Part shown: positions 39,086 through 48,089 of the stretch, one piece after another
Position numbering within the stretch: the first letter of the stretch is position 1
Layout of the letters: each line of letters opens with the position of its first letter
From: CAVSUB01 sp963816725
Lineage (GTDB): Bacteria > Acidobacteriota > Vicinamibacteria > Vicinamibacterales > 2-12-FULL-66-21
Direction: 5' to 3'
Assembly: GCA_963816725.1 (NCBI GenBank)
Contig: CAWFMC010000013.1
Span: forward strand, 434,001-498,000
DNA: 64,000 nucleotides
Made by a program: the position numbers and the translations under genes
The notes under the pieces: model-generated
Seen by the model: the letters and a program-made list of their open reading frames with translations, nothing else
The model's database searches: none
What the model was told of the DNA's origin: nothing

Positions 39086-40677
39086 AGTCCGCCCGCCGCA
39101 ATCACCAGCTGCCGTCCAAAGGTCGCCACGAACAGGTCGGATCGCGCCGACGCCGCCAACCGCTCCATCGTCATGTCTCCGGTTCCATCGAGCTGCATCG
39201 TCCAGGTCGTGTCGCGTCGCACCAGCTGAAGCCCCCGGACCTTCTGCACGTGCTCGGCGTCAAGGCCGTTGGCGATGCGCAGGATGGCCGCGAGCTTGTC
39301 CACGGTGATGCGATCCTCGCGGTCCAGCGCGACGTAGGGCAAGTGCGTCTTCTGGGGCAGGGCGCCGCGATGATAGCGGGCGATGTTGGCGACGATCGCG
39401 GTTTCCTCGTCGGAGAGTCCGAAAATTTGCGACGCGGCGAGGATGTATTGCGTGTGCTTGTGGTGCGAGCGGAGGCTGACGTAAATCCCGACGTCGTGGA
39501 GGAGCGCCGCGACCTGCAGCAGCAGCCGCTGCCGTTCTCCGAGCCCGTGCTCGTCGACCAGCTCGTCGAAGAGCCGCACCGAAAGTTCCGCGACGTGCCG
39601 GCCGTGATCGCGATCGAGCCGGTAGCGCTGGCCCAGCGATTCCGCGCTGGCCAGCACCTGACGGCTGAACTCCTCGGTACTCGAGCGGCTGCCGAGATCC
39701 GCGATGTCGAGCAGCATTCCGGCCCGAAGCGAGGCATCGCAGACGACGATGCGGCGGGCCGCTGTTTCGGCGACCAGTGCGCGATACACGAGGAGCGCGG
39801 GGGCAACGCTCTCCGCTTCTGATGGGGTCAGCCGGAAGCGCTCGACCAGTTCGTCCTCTTCGAGCCGCGCGACCTCGTCGCAGAAGGCGAGGAACTGCTC
39901 ACGGGCGATCTCGCGCGGTCCTGCCTCGTTCTCGTTCTCGAGGATCTGGGCGGCGGCAAACCGCACGTCGCCGCCAACGCCGATCAAGTGCGAGACCCTG
40001 TTGAGCGGCACCTCGACACGAATTTCCTCGATGAGGTTCGAAATGTAGCGGCGCAGCAGGGTCATCTGCACGTCGCGGCTGTGACGCTGCAGGTCGAGCT
40101 GCTGACGGATACGGATCGATCCGAGCGCGTAGACCCCGGAGTGGGTCGGCTCACCGCGCCGCAGCAGCGTCAGGCTGGTGCTGCCGCCACCGACTTCAGC
40201 GAGCAGCGTGCGCGCGCCGCGAAAGGCGGCGTGCGTCTCGAGCGTGTCCCGTACCGCCAGGAACAGCAGCCGCCCTTCCTCCGCCTCGTTGATGATGTCG
40301 AACTCGATCCCGGTGCGGCGACGGATGCGGTCCAGGAAGACGTCACCATTGCGGGCCTCGCGGACCGCGCTGGTCGCAGCCGCCCGGACCTGGCTCACGC
40401 CGTAGAGATCCATGGACTTCCGGAAGCCGTCCAGGGCGCCGATGACCGCGTCACCGGTGCTGGATCGGATCGCCCCGCCGGACGAGAAGGAGTCGCGGCC
40501 GAGCGGCACGCTACGCGACAGCTCCTCGACCATGCGCGGCGGCTCGCCGGGCCGGATTTCGGCAATCGCCAACCGGATGGCGCTGGCGCCCATGTCGAGC
40601 ACGGCGACCAGGCCGGAATCGGCCGCTGCGGGGCTGGCGGCGTCCGGTCGCGCGGCAACGTCGTCAATCGGCATCAA
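39082..40677 (-). CDS. ppx: Exopolyphosphatase (Ppx/GppA family) with HD domain
   Basis: 531 residues. The N-terminal actin-like phosphatase has AVLDMGASAIRLAIAEI and LLAEVGGGSTSLTLL phosphate-binding motifs with EAEEGRLLF between. A C-terminal HD-type domain (ALLHDVGIYVS, then HHKHTQYIL) follows, as in the long Ppx form. It removes terminal phosphates from polyphosphate or hydrolyses pppGpp to ppGpp; the family does both and sequence alone does not decide. ATG codons at 40677 and 40674 are adjacent; either could serve. Confidence 0.93.
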   Translation of the reverse strand: MMPIDDVAARPDAASPAAADSGLVAVLDMGASAIRLAIAEIRPGEPPRMVEELSRSVPLGRDSFSSGGAIRSSTGDAVIGALDGFRKSMDLYGVSQVRAAATSAVREARNGDVFLDRIRRRTGIEFDIINEAEEGRLLFLAVRDTLETHAAFRGARTLLAEVGGGSTSLTLLRRGEPTHSGVYALGSIRIRQQLDLQRHSRDVQMTLLRRYISNLIEEIRVEVPLNRVSHLIGVGGDVRFAAAQILENENEAGPREIAREQFLAFCDEVARLEEDELVERFRLTPSEAESVAPALLVYRALVAETAARRIVVCDASLRAGMLLDIADLGSRSSTEEFSRQVLASAESLGQRYRLDRDHGRHVAELSVRLFDELVDEHGLGERQRLLLQVAALLHDVGIYVSLRSHHKHTQYILAASQIFGLSDEETAIVANIARYHRGALPQKTHLPYVALDREDRITVDKLAAILRIANGLDAEHVQKVRGLQLVRRDTTWTMQLDGTGDMTMERLAASARSDLFVATFGRQLVIAAGGL

Positions 40678-40936
40678 ACGATGATACCGGACGGCTGAGA
40701 CAGGGCGTCGGATCAGGCGTCGAGGAGGCGGATCGCTAGACCGGCCAACGGGAGGGCGCTGGCGCTACCGCAGCGGCTGCTTCTGGGGAAGATGCAGATC
40801 GCGCCACTGCGTTTTGACCAGCGGAAGCGGCACCCGCGAGGAGTGACGCCCGTCCCGTCCTGGCGTCAGCGACGGCACGCCGACGCCCGACGTGTGCAGA
40901 CGATGCGTTCTGCCGCGCATACACGGGCACGGCACG

Positions 40937-41584
40937 TCACGCCGCACCCCACGCCCGCGTTCGGCCAGCCGGCTCGGGCCCGGCCGTCACGAGTGCGGCA
41001 ATCGCGCGCGCGATCTTGTCGCCGCCGTGCACTGACGGTTCAATCGGATTGGCGTAATCCCGCGGCTCGCGGCACACCTGTCTAAGCTCGAGCGTGTCGA
41101 CCCGGAGGTCAAGGGCCGTGCGGAGGATGACGTCGTTGAACAGCGCGACCCCCAACCGGGCCGGTGTGACTTCCGGGTCGTCGAGGTTGCCGTTGTAGAT
41201 GGTGCACACGGCCGTCGGTCTGCCGAGCTCTGCGACGTCACGGATCGCTCGCCGGTAAGCCGCTTCGAACACTGCGAGGCGCCTCGCGAACGCATCGAGG
41301 GCCTGCGCGGTGCTGGTGACGCGCAGGCTCAGGAGGTCGCGATTCTGCAACGCGTCGTTGCCCCCAACCGAGACGACCAGGTGCGTGGCGTCGGCGGGGA
41401 TGGCTCGCAGCTGTGCGGCCAGCCCGGACGTCGTCGCGCCATCAACCGCGCGTAGGGTCGCGCGCCATCCGGCGGGCAGTACGGCGCGCAACTGCGCGGC
41501 CACGTCTGGCCCTGGCGCCACGTAGCGCGCGTTGTCGAAGACGGAATCGCCAAGCAGAACGACATGCGGCGCCGGCTGAGTCAT
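40937..41584 (-). CDS. SGNH/GDSL-type hydrolase
   Basis: 215 residues with the esterase blocks in order: block I VVLLGDSVFDN (nucleophile Ser at about 14), the oxyanion Gly in DGATTSG, block III VSVGGNDAL, and block V SVHGGDKIA near the end with the catalytic His. There is no signal peptide, so it is probably cytoplasmic. Substrate (acyl ester, acetyl sugar, thioester) unknown. It follows the TolB/TPR gene on the same strand after 52 bp. Confidence 0.85.
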   Translation of the reverse strand: MTQPAPHVVLLGDSVFDNARYVAPGPDVAAQLRAVLPAGWRATLRAVDGATTSGLAAQLRAIPADATHLVVSVGGNDALQNRDLLSLRVTSTAQALDAFARRLAVFEAAYRRAIRDVAELGRPTAVCTIYNGNLDDPEVTPARLGVALFNDVILRTALDLRVDTLELRQVCREPRDYANPIEPSVHGGDKIARAIAALVTAGPEPAGRTRAWGAA

Positions 41585-41636
41585 GCCGAGTCCAGCCGCA
41601 ACTGCTGTGCCGGGATTCCGCCCCTGGGCATGGACA

Positions 41637-43403
41637 CTAGGTCAATCCAATCTCGACGAGGATCTCGCGAAAGCGGCGATCGTCGTGCAGCGCCGCGAAC
41701 CGCGGATCGACCTTGAGGGCGAGGACGTCGAAGGCGCGGTCCCCGCAGGCCTTTCGCAGGCACTCAAATCCCTCGTCGACCTGGCCGAGCGGAAATCGGA
41801 TGGTGGCGAACTCGAAGGGCGACACATAGCGTTGTCGCGCGATGGCCTGGAGGCGGCGCTGGGCGGCGATCGCGAGCTTGCGCTTACCCGACAGCGCCAG
41901 CGTGCGCGCCAGCGCGGCCTGCATCCGCGGGCTGTGCGGCGCGAGATCGATCGCGCGCTGAAAGGCGGCCGCGGCTTCATCGAGATCCGCGCGTTGTTCC
42001 TGGATGACGCCGAGCGCCCAATAGGCCGGCGAGAAGTACGGGTTCAGCTCGATCGTGTGATCGCACTGCTCGAGCGCCGCGTCGAAGTCGCGGCGATAGA
42101 GGTGGACGATCGCGAGGTCGCGCGCCACGATCGAGGACACCGGGTCGAGCGACTGCGCCAACCGCATCTCCTCACGGGCATCGTCCAGGCGCCCCATCGG
42201 CACGAGGCACGACATCGCGTACCAGTGATGGGCGGTGGCGTAGCCGGGATCGAGACCGATCGCGACCAGGAACTCGCGCGCCGCCGCGTGCCAGTCCCAA
42301 TCCTGCGTGGCTTTCATGTGCGCGAGCGACGTATGCGCTTCGGCCGAGTTGCCGTCGAGCATCACCGCCGACGCGGCGCTTGACGCGGCGCGGGCCCAGG
42401 CCACCGCCGGCTGCCGCACGCCGTAGTGCGCCATCAACCCGTGGGCGTCGGCCAGCCCGCTGTGCGCGGGTGCGAACTGCGGATCCTCGACGATCGCCTT
42501 CTCGAAGAACTCGAGCGCCTTGTGCAGCCCTTCGTCGGTCCGCTGGCTCAGGTGATAGCGCCCCTGGACGTAGAGATTACGAGCGGCGAGGTTCTCCGCC
42601 GCCCGGCGGCTGCCACGCCGCTGCCCGGCGTCGAGCAGCCGCGGTTCCAGTTTGCGGACCACGGCGTCCGCGACCGCGTCCTGCGCCGCGAAGACCTCGT
42701 CGGCGTCGGCGTCGATCGATTCCGACCAGAGATACGACGCCGTGGCGCTGTCCACGAGGTGGACCGTCGTACGCAGCCGATCGCCCGCCTTGCGCACGCT
42801 GCCGGTGACCTGCAGCGCGGCCGGTGTCGGATAGCCGTCGCCGGGGGCTGCCGGACCCGCCTCGCCTGCTGCCGTCGTCAAGACGCGGAGTGCGTCGAGC
42901 CTGGCGAGCCGGTGAATGGTTTCCTGGCGCAGGCCCTCGCAGAAGTAGTCGAGATCGCGCGCGGGGCTCAGGTCGGCAAATGGCAGGACGGTGATCGTGT
43001 TCTGGCCCGCCAGCGTCGCTCCGAGCGAACGCCGTCCGCTTGCCGCCTCGCGGATCCTGAAGATCGGCGCGTAGCCGCCCTTCGGCAGGTCCACGACGAC
43101 GGTGTCGTCGGCGCCCTCCTCGCGGTAATAACGGGCGAGTCGCGTGCGCAGGCGGCGGGCCTGGACGCGGACGATCGGGTCGGCGCGCGGGTCGAACGAC
43201 GCGCTCTTGTCGAAGACCTGCACGCCGATGACGTATTCCTTCAGCTGATCGCCGCGCCCCTGCAACGCCTCCAGTGCGACGAAGCGGAGAAAGCGCTTGA
43301 GGCGATCGACCTGACGGAATGTGGCGCTGGCCAGAACGCGATCCAATTCCTGCCGCGCCGCCGTGTCGGTGTCCTGGTCGGACAGGCTGATGGGCCGGGC
43401 CAT
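41637..43403 (-). CDS. TolB-like/tetratricopeptide repeat regulatory protein
   Basis: 588 residues. Residues about 10-115 form a conserved acidobacterial N-terminal region (LKRFLRFVALEALQGR, YVIGVQVFDK, VRVQARRLRTRLARYYREEG). A TolB_N-like domain with ITVLPFADLSPARDLDYFCEGL and SVRKAGDRLRTTVHLVDSATASYLWSE follows, as in adenylate-cyclase-linked TPR proteins. At least six TPRs (about 280-540) come next. No catalytic domain is attached. It is likely a protein-protein scaffold or one-component regulator; no membrane segment is seen. Confidence 0.85.
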   Translation of the reverse strand: MARPISLSDQDTDTAARQELDRVLASATFRQVDRLKRFLRFVALEALQGRGDQLKEYVIGVQVFDKSASFDPRADPIVRVQARRLRTRLARYYREEGADDTVVVDLPKGGYAPIFRIREAASGRRSLGATLAGQNTITVLPFADLSPARDLDYFCEGLRQETIHRLARLDALRVLTTAAGEAGPAAPGDGYPTPAALQVTGSVRKAGDRLRTTVHLVDSATASYLWSESIDADADEVFAAQDAVADAVVRKLEPRLLDAGQRRGSRRAAENLAARNLYVQGRYHLSQRTDEGLHKALEFFEKAIVEDPQFAPAHSGLADAHGLMAHYGVRQPAVAWARAASSAASAVMLDGNSAEAHTSLAHMKATQDWDWHAAAREFLVAIGLDPGYATAHHWYAMSCLVPMGRLDDAREEMRLAQSLDPVSSIVARDLAIVHLYRRDFDAALEQCDHTIELNPYFSPAYWALGVIQEQRADLDEAAAAFQRAIDLAPHSPRMQAALARTLALSGKRKLAIAAQRRLQAIARQRYVSPFEFATIRFPLGQVDEGFECLRKACGDRAFDVLALKVDPRFAALHDDRRFREILVEIGLT

Positions 43404-43414
43404 TGGGGGATCTT

Positions 43415-43578
43415 ACCCGGGACCCGGGACCCGGGACCCGGCGTTCGTGCTGCTAATCAGCTGGTTCCAGCGCTGCACCTGGAACCTTGAACCCGGAACC
43501 TTGAACCCTGCACCTTGAACCCTGCACCTTGAACCTTGAACCCCCCGAGTCCCGGATCCCGAGTCCCGAGTCCCGACT
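43415..43578. repeat. Long heptad-phased array (ACCCGGG, TGAACCY, CCCGAGT units)
   Basis: Four ACCCGGG/C units (43415-43442). After a 31-bp gap come fifteen units in unbroken 7-bp phase from 43474 to 43578. These are mixtures of TGCACCT, GGAACCT, TGAACCC and TGAACCT, turning into CCCGAGT, CCCGGAT, CCCGACT. The array ends at the first base of the MFS stop codon. The sequence drifts but the period is kept. Confidence 0.85.
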
Positions 43579-44888
43579 CAGTCAGTGTCAACCTCCAACC
43601 GATGAATGTCCCCGAGAATCACGCTATACGCGAAGGCGCCGATCAGCGCGACCACCGCGATGTAGGCGAGCGGGCCGACGAACGATCCGCTCCACTGGAA
43701 CGCCACGCCGATTACCAGCGGGGTGATGATCCCGGCGAGGTTGGCGCTGAAGTTGAAAATCCCGCTGGTGAGGCCGATCAGCTTCTTCGGAGCGATGTCG
43801 GAGATGACGGTCCATCCCAGGTTGGTCATGCCCTGGCCGAAAAAGGCAATCGACATGATCAGGATGACCGCCGCGTTGTGGCCGGTTGGGACGTAGTTGG
43901 CGAGCACGATGGTCGAGGCGAGCAGCATGCCCCCCACGATGGGCGTCTTGCGTGCGAGATTCGCCGAGCCGGTCCGCTTCAGCACGAGATCGGAAAAAAA
44001 GCCGCCCGCGAGCACCCCGATCGACGCGCCGATGTAGGGGAGTGAGGTGAGGAGGCCGGCCTGGATGAACGTCATCCCGCGCGCGGTCACGAGATACGTG
44101 GGGAACCAGGTGACGAAAAAGACCTGCGTCGAGTTGCCGCCGAACTGGCCGATCGACGCGCCGAGCACCTGCCTGTGCCGCAGCAGCGCCACGATGTGAC
44201 GCCGCTTGAACGTGACCGGCTGGCCGGTGTACTCGCCGCCGCCCCCGGCCTCGATGTAGGCCATCTCGGCCCGGTTCACGGTTGTACTGTCCGCCGGATT
44301 GCGGTAGAGCAGCCACCACACCGCCCCGAACATCACCCCAAGGCCGCCGACGATGAAGAAGAGACCGCGCCAACCGAAGCGCTGGGTCATCCAGAAGAGC
44401 GGGACGCTGAGAAAGCCCAGCCCCACGTATTGGCCGAACGAATAGATGCTGTTCGCGCGGGCCCGTTCCTGTTGTGGAAACCAGGTTGCCAGGATCCGGC
44501 TGTTGGCGGGAAAGCACGGCGCTTCGAAGATGCCGACGCCGACGCGGGTCAGGAGGAGCGCCTCGAGCGAGTGGACGACCCCCATCAGCCCGGTGAGGCC
44601 CGACCAGCACACGACCGCGATGAAGTAGGTCACGCGCGTGCCGAAGCGGTCGAGAAAAACGCCGCCGGGGATTTGCAGCAGCGCATAGCTCCAGGAGAAG
44701 GCCGAGAAGACGAGGCCCATCTGGGCCGCGCTCAGCCCGAGATCTCTGGTGAGCGACGGCGCGGCGATTCCCAGCACCGTTCGATCGAGATAGTTGATCA
44801 TGGTCCCGACCGCGACGAGGGTCAGGATCGGAAACCAGCGGACGTGCGTGCGGCGAATCGCGCCGGTAGCGACGGAGGGAGCCGGCAG
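43578..44888 (-). CDS. MFS transporter (organic anion:cation symporter type)
   Basis: About 436 residues, 12 membrane segments. ACS-type MFS hallmarks: FPILTLVAVGTMINYLDRTVLGIAAP at the first helix, GVFLDRFGTR loop, GVGIFEAPCFPANSRILATWFPQQERARANSI, and GGFFSDLVLKRTG in the second half. Relatives carry sugar acids, tartrate, phthalate or sulfoacetate. No ATG, GTG or TTG precedes the first helix. A CTG at 44888, 12 bp after a GGAAAGG, is the best start; it lies 4 bp after the stop of the upstream ThDP gene. Last gene of a four-gene operon. Confidence 0.85.
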   Translation of the reverse strand: MPAPSVATGAIRRTHVRWFPILTLVAVGTMINYLDRTVLGIAAPSLTRDLGLSAAQMGLVFSAFSWSYALLQIPGGVFLDRFGTRVTYFIAVVCWSGLTGLMGVVHSLEALLLTRVGVGIFEAPCFPANSRILATWFPQQERARANSIYSFGQYVGLGFLSVPLFWMTQRFGWRGLFFIVGGLGVMFGAVWWLLYRNPADSTTVNRAEMAYIEAGGGGEYTGQPVTFKRRHIVALLRHRQVLGASIGQFGGNSTQVFFVTWFPTYLVTARGMTFIQAGLLTSLPYIGASIGVLAGGFFSDLVLKRTGSANLARKTPIVGGMLLASTIVLANYVPTGHNAAVILIMSIAFFGQGMTNLGWTVISDIAPKKLIGLTSGIFNFSANLAGIITPLVIGVAFQWSGSFVGPLAYIAVVALIGAFAYSVILGDIHRLEVDTD

Positions 44889-44892
44889 CGGA

Positions 44893-46662
44893 CTAGCTGC
44901 CTTTCCGGTAGACGACGTTGATGTCCCAGTGCCCAGGGGTCGGGGTCGGAATGTTCTCCATCGGCGCCTGGATGACCGTCGGCCGCCCCGAGGCGAGCGC
45001 CGCGCGCAACGCGGGCCCGAGCTCGTCGGCGGCGCGGATGAACACGCCCTCGGCGCCGTAACCCTTGGCCATCTGGGCGAAGTCGGTGCGATACTGGACC
45101 CCCTCCGATTCGAACAGGCAGCCGAACTCCCAGCCGTAGTGCATGTTGGTGAGACCCGCGATCGTCCCGTAGGCGGCGTTGTCCATGACCAGCCAGACGA
45201 CGCCGAGGCCGGCTTCCATGGCCGTGGCCACGACCGACGGATTGCTGCCGAACGCGCCGTCGCCGATGAGCGCGACCACTGCGCGATCGGGCTGCGCGAT
45301 CTTGACCCCCAGCGCCGCCGCCGGCCCGAATCCCATCGTCGCCAGCCCGCTCGGGGTGATGAAGGTGCCGGGCACGGTGATCGGGAACTGCTGCCCGACG
45401 CCGTTCTTGTTCCAGCCGACGTCGGTGACGATGTAGCCGTCCGCGGGAACGGCCTGGCGCAGCTCGCTGAGGATCCGTTCCGGACGCATCGGGTACTGGC
45501 TCGAACTGTAGTGATCCGCCCAGTTGGCGGCGAAGGCGCGGCGGCTGCCGGCGATGTCGGCCCGCAGCGTGCCCCGCGACCGTGCCTCGACACCTGCGGC
45601 GCGGTGGGCCAGGGCCGCGAGCGCGAGCTTCGCGTCGGCGACGACGCCCAGCTCGGTGGGGAAGTTGCGGCCGATCTCGGCGACGTCGGCGTCGATGTGG
45701 ATCAACCGGGTCGGCGGGATGTCGAAGGTGAAGCGCGGGTCCCACGAGCTCGAGTTCGCTTCCGCGAGGCGCGTGCCGACCGCCAGAATCACATCGGCGG
45801 TCCGGCACTTCTCGTTGGCGATCGGCGTGCCCCAGAAGCCGGTCATGCCAAGGAGCAGCGGATGATCCTCGCGCACCACACCTTTGCCCATCAGGCTGTG
45901 CGCGATCGGCAGCTCGAGAGCCTCGGCGAGGGCCTGGAACTCCGCTGCGGCGCGGGCGGACAGCACGCCGCCGCCGGCATAGAGCACCGGCCGCTCGGCG
46001 CTCGCCAGTGCCGCCACGATCCGTTCGACGGTCGCGTCGTCCACGGTGGGTCGGGCGATCTCGGGCGGCACCTTGTTGAAGGCGTCGATCGGCAGGCTGG
46101 TGGAGAAGACGTCCATCGGCACGTCGACGAGGACCGGGCCGGGACGCCCGGTCTGCGCCAGATGGAACGCGCGCTCCATGATGCGCGGCAGGTCGCGGGC
46201 GTGATCGACGCGGTAGACGCGCTTGCAGAACGGACGATAGATCTGGTACTGGTCCGCGTCCTGATGGAGATTGATCTCCTGGTGCGGATGGCGGCCGTGG
46301 AAGTACGACTGCACGTCGCCGGCGATCACGACCATGGGGATCGAGTCGAGCGCGGCGTTCGCCACGCCGGTCGCGGCGTTGGTCAAGCCCGGGCCCAGGT
46401 GGGTCAGCAGCACGCCAGGCCTGCCGGTGGCCCGGGCATACCCGTCGGCGGCGTGTGCCGCGACCTGCTCGTGGCGCGTGCTGACGTAGCGGATGCGGCT
46501 GCGGCCCAGCGCGTCGAGCATCCCGATGACCGTGTGGCCGGTGAGCCCGAACACCACTTCCACCCCAAGCCGCTCGAGATAGTCGGCAAGCAGGTAGGCG
46601 GCGTACCGCGTCTCGGACGTGACCGGCAGCGGTTCCGGGATGACGTGGATGGCTGTGCTCAT
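44893..46662 (-). CDS. Thiamine-diphosphate-dependent decarboxylase/carboligase-like enzyme
   Basis: 589 residues of the acetolactate synthase/2-oxo acid decarboxylase superfamily. The catalytic Glu lies in TRHEQVAAHAADGYARATG (about residue 64). The ThDP/Mg motif starts GDGAFGSNPS and ends about 28 residues later in MDN. Middle-domain ERPVLYAGGGV and C-terminal TPTPGHWDINVVYRK complete it. Superfamily members decarboxylate 2-oxo acids or join aldehydes. Sequence does not fix the substrate; I see no strong likeness to sulfoacetaldehyde acetyltransferase. It lies between the CoA-acylating aldehyde dehydrogenase and the transporter, so it may feed an aldehyde to the former. Confidence 0.85.
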   Translation of the reverse strand: MSTAIHVIPEPLPVTSETRYAAYLLADYLERLGVEVVFGLTGHTVIGMLDALGRSRIRYVSTRHEQVAAHAADGYARATGRPGVLLTHLGPGLTNAATGVANAALDSIPMVVIAGDVQSYFHGRHPHQEINLHQDADQYQIYRPFCKRVYRVDHARDLPRIMERAFHLAQTGRPGPVLVDVPMDVFSTSLPIDAFNKVPPEIARPTVDDATVERIVAALASAERPVLYAGGGVLSARAAAEFQALAEALELPIAHSLMGKGVVREDHPLLLGMTGFWGTPIANEKCRTADVILAVGTRLAEANSSSWDPRFTFDIPPTRLIHIDADVAEIGRNFPTELGVVADAKLALAALAHRAAGVEARSRGTLRADIAGSRRAFAANWADHYSSSQYPMRPERILSELRQAVPADGYIVTDVGWNKNGVGQQFPITVPGTFITPSGLATMGFGPAAALGVKIAQPDRAVVALIGDGAFGSNPSVVATAMEAGLGVVWLVMDNAAYGTIAGLTNMHYGWEFGCLFESEGVQYRTDFAQMAKGYGAEGVFIRAADELGPALRAALASGRPTVIQAPMENIPTPTPGHWDINVVYRKGS

Positions 46663-46681
46663 GGTGGTGCCTCGCCCGGGC

Positions 46682-48085
46682 TCAGAAGATTTCCGAGTTG
46701 TAGAACTCGCCGAACAGCTCCTGCTCGGACGGCCTGTCCTCCGGCGTCGGACGGCTGACCCAGGTGACGTTCATGTAGTGCTTCAACGCGATGTTCTCGT
46801 TGGTGATATTGCCGCCCCACACCCCGCAGCCCATGCTCGACGTCATCGGCATGCCGTTGGTGAACGTCCCGGCGTTGGAGCTCGATTGCACCTGGCGGAC
46901 CATGATCCGGCTGACCGGCGCGGTCAACGCCAGTCGATGGATGTGGTCGTCATCGAACGAGTAGATGCCGCACGAATGCCCCTTGCCGCCCGTCTCGAAG
47001 ATCTGGCGGACCATGTCGAGGGCCATGTCGAAGCCGTGATACTTGAAGATCGCCAACACCACGCCGAGCTTCTCAGTGGAGAACGGGTGGGCCTTTCCGA
47101 TGTGCCGTTCGGGAACGATGAAGAACGCCGTGTCCGCCGGGATCGGGAATCCGGCCTTCTCGGCGATGACCGCGGCCGGGCGCGCGATCGTGTCGGCGGT
47201 GCGGCGGCCGTCGGCGTCCCAATAGGCGGCCTGCAGCTTGAGCTTCTCCGCTTCTGAAACGAGATAGCCGCCTTCCTGCTGGAGCTGGGCGAGGAAGGCG
47301 TCGTAGATTGTCGAGTCGACCAGCAGGTTGCCGTCGGCGGAGCAGCCCGAGCCGTGATCATTGGTCTTGCTGATGCGCGTATTCCTGGCCGCTTCTTCGA
47401 CGTTCGCGGTCTCGTCGATGACCATCGTCGCGTTGCCGGCCCCGACGCCGTAGGCCGGCTTGCCCGACCCGTACGCCGCCTTGACCATCGCCGGGCCGCC
47501 GGTGGCGATGGTGAGATCGCAGCTGGCCATCAGCTCGTTCGCCAGCGGGATGCTGGGCCGCTCGATCACCTGGAGCACATCCTCGGGCACGCCCTGCCGG
47601 TGCAGCGCGGCGCGCATCAAGCGAACGGTTTCCGCCGTGGTCCGGCGGCTCGCCGGGTGGGGCGAGAAGATCACCGCGTCCTTGCACTTGATGGCGTAGA
47701 TCGCGATGCTCACCGGCGTCACATAGGGGCTGGTCACCGGGATGAGCGAGGCGATCACGCCGGCTGGCTTCGCGTACTTCACCAGATTGCGGACCGGGTC
47801 CTCTTCGATGATCCCCATGCTCTTCTGCCGGAGCGCGTCGCGGAGGATGCCCAGCACCTTGGCGCGACGGGTCGGCTCGCGCTTGCCCATGCCGCTCTCG
47901 TCGACGCTCATGTTGGCGAGGCGGATTGCCGTCCGCTCGTTGCCGCCGGCCCACGCCACCGCCTGGCACAGCCGATCGACCGTGGCCTGGTCGTAGTGCT
48001 CGATCGCGCGCATCGCGGTGCGGGCCCGGCCGACCAGGTCGTGAACCAGGCCGGTCTCTTCCGCGGTAATCGCCCTCACTGCCAT
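46682..48085 (-). CDS. CoA-acylating aldehyde dehydrogenase (SauS/EutE-like)
   Basis: 467 residues. It oxidises an aldehyde to acyl-CoA with NAD(P)+. Features: N-terminal helical domain, LIPVTSPYVTPVSIAIYAIKC, cofactor loop FSPHPASRRTTAE, ATGGPAMVKAAYGSGKPAYGVGAGN, and the nucleophilic Cys in DHGSGCSADGNL. The C-terminus has TSSMGCGVWGGN followed by HYMNVTWVSRP and EQELFGEF. This ending resembles CoA-acylating sulfoacetaldehyde dehydrogenases (SauS), but the EutE/AdhE acetaldehyde group shares it in part. The ATG at 48085 lies 4 bp after the citryl-CoA-lyase-like gene. Confidence 0.88.
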   Translation of the reverse strand: MAVRAITAEETGLVHDLVGRARTAMRAIEHYDQATVDRLCQAVAWAGGNERTAIRLANMSVDESGMGKREPTRRAKVLGILRDALRQKSMGIIEEDPVRNLVKYAKPAGVIASLIPVTSPYVTPVSIAIYAIKCKDAVIFSPHPASRRTTAETVRLMRAALHRQGVPEDVLQVIERPSIPLANELMASCDLTIATGGPAMVKAAYGSGKPAYGVGAGNATMVIDETANVEEAARNTRISKTNDHGSGCSADGNLLVDSTIYDAFLAQLQQEGGYLVSEAEKLKLQAAYWDADGRRTADTIARPAAVIAEKAGFPIPADTAFFIVPERHIGKAHPFSTEKLGVVLAIFKYHGFDMALDMVRQIFETGGKGHSCGIYSFDDDHIHRLALTAPVSRIMVRQVQSSSNAGTFTNGMPMTSSMGCGVWGGNITNENIALKHYMNVTWVSRPTPEDRPSEQELFGEFYNSEIF

Positions 48086-48089
48086 GGTG

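Noticed and set aside
40678..40936. A 60-codon minus-strand frame upstream of the SGNH hydrolase region
   Set aside because: No conserved motif, no Shine-Dalgarno, and Arg-rich composition typical of chance frames; the gap is taken as non-coding.
44893..46662. Sulfoacetaldehyde acetyltransferase (Xsc)
   Set aside because: The N-terminal region around the catalytic Glu resembles acetolactate-synthase-type enzymes, and there is no phosphate acetyltransferase nearby. A sulfonate role is kept only as one option.
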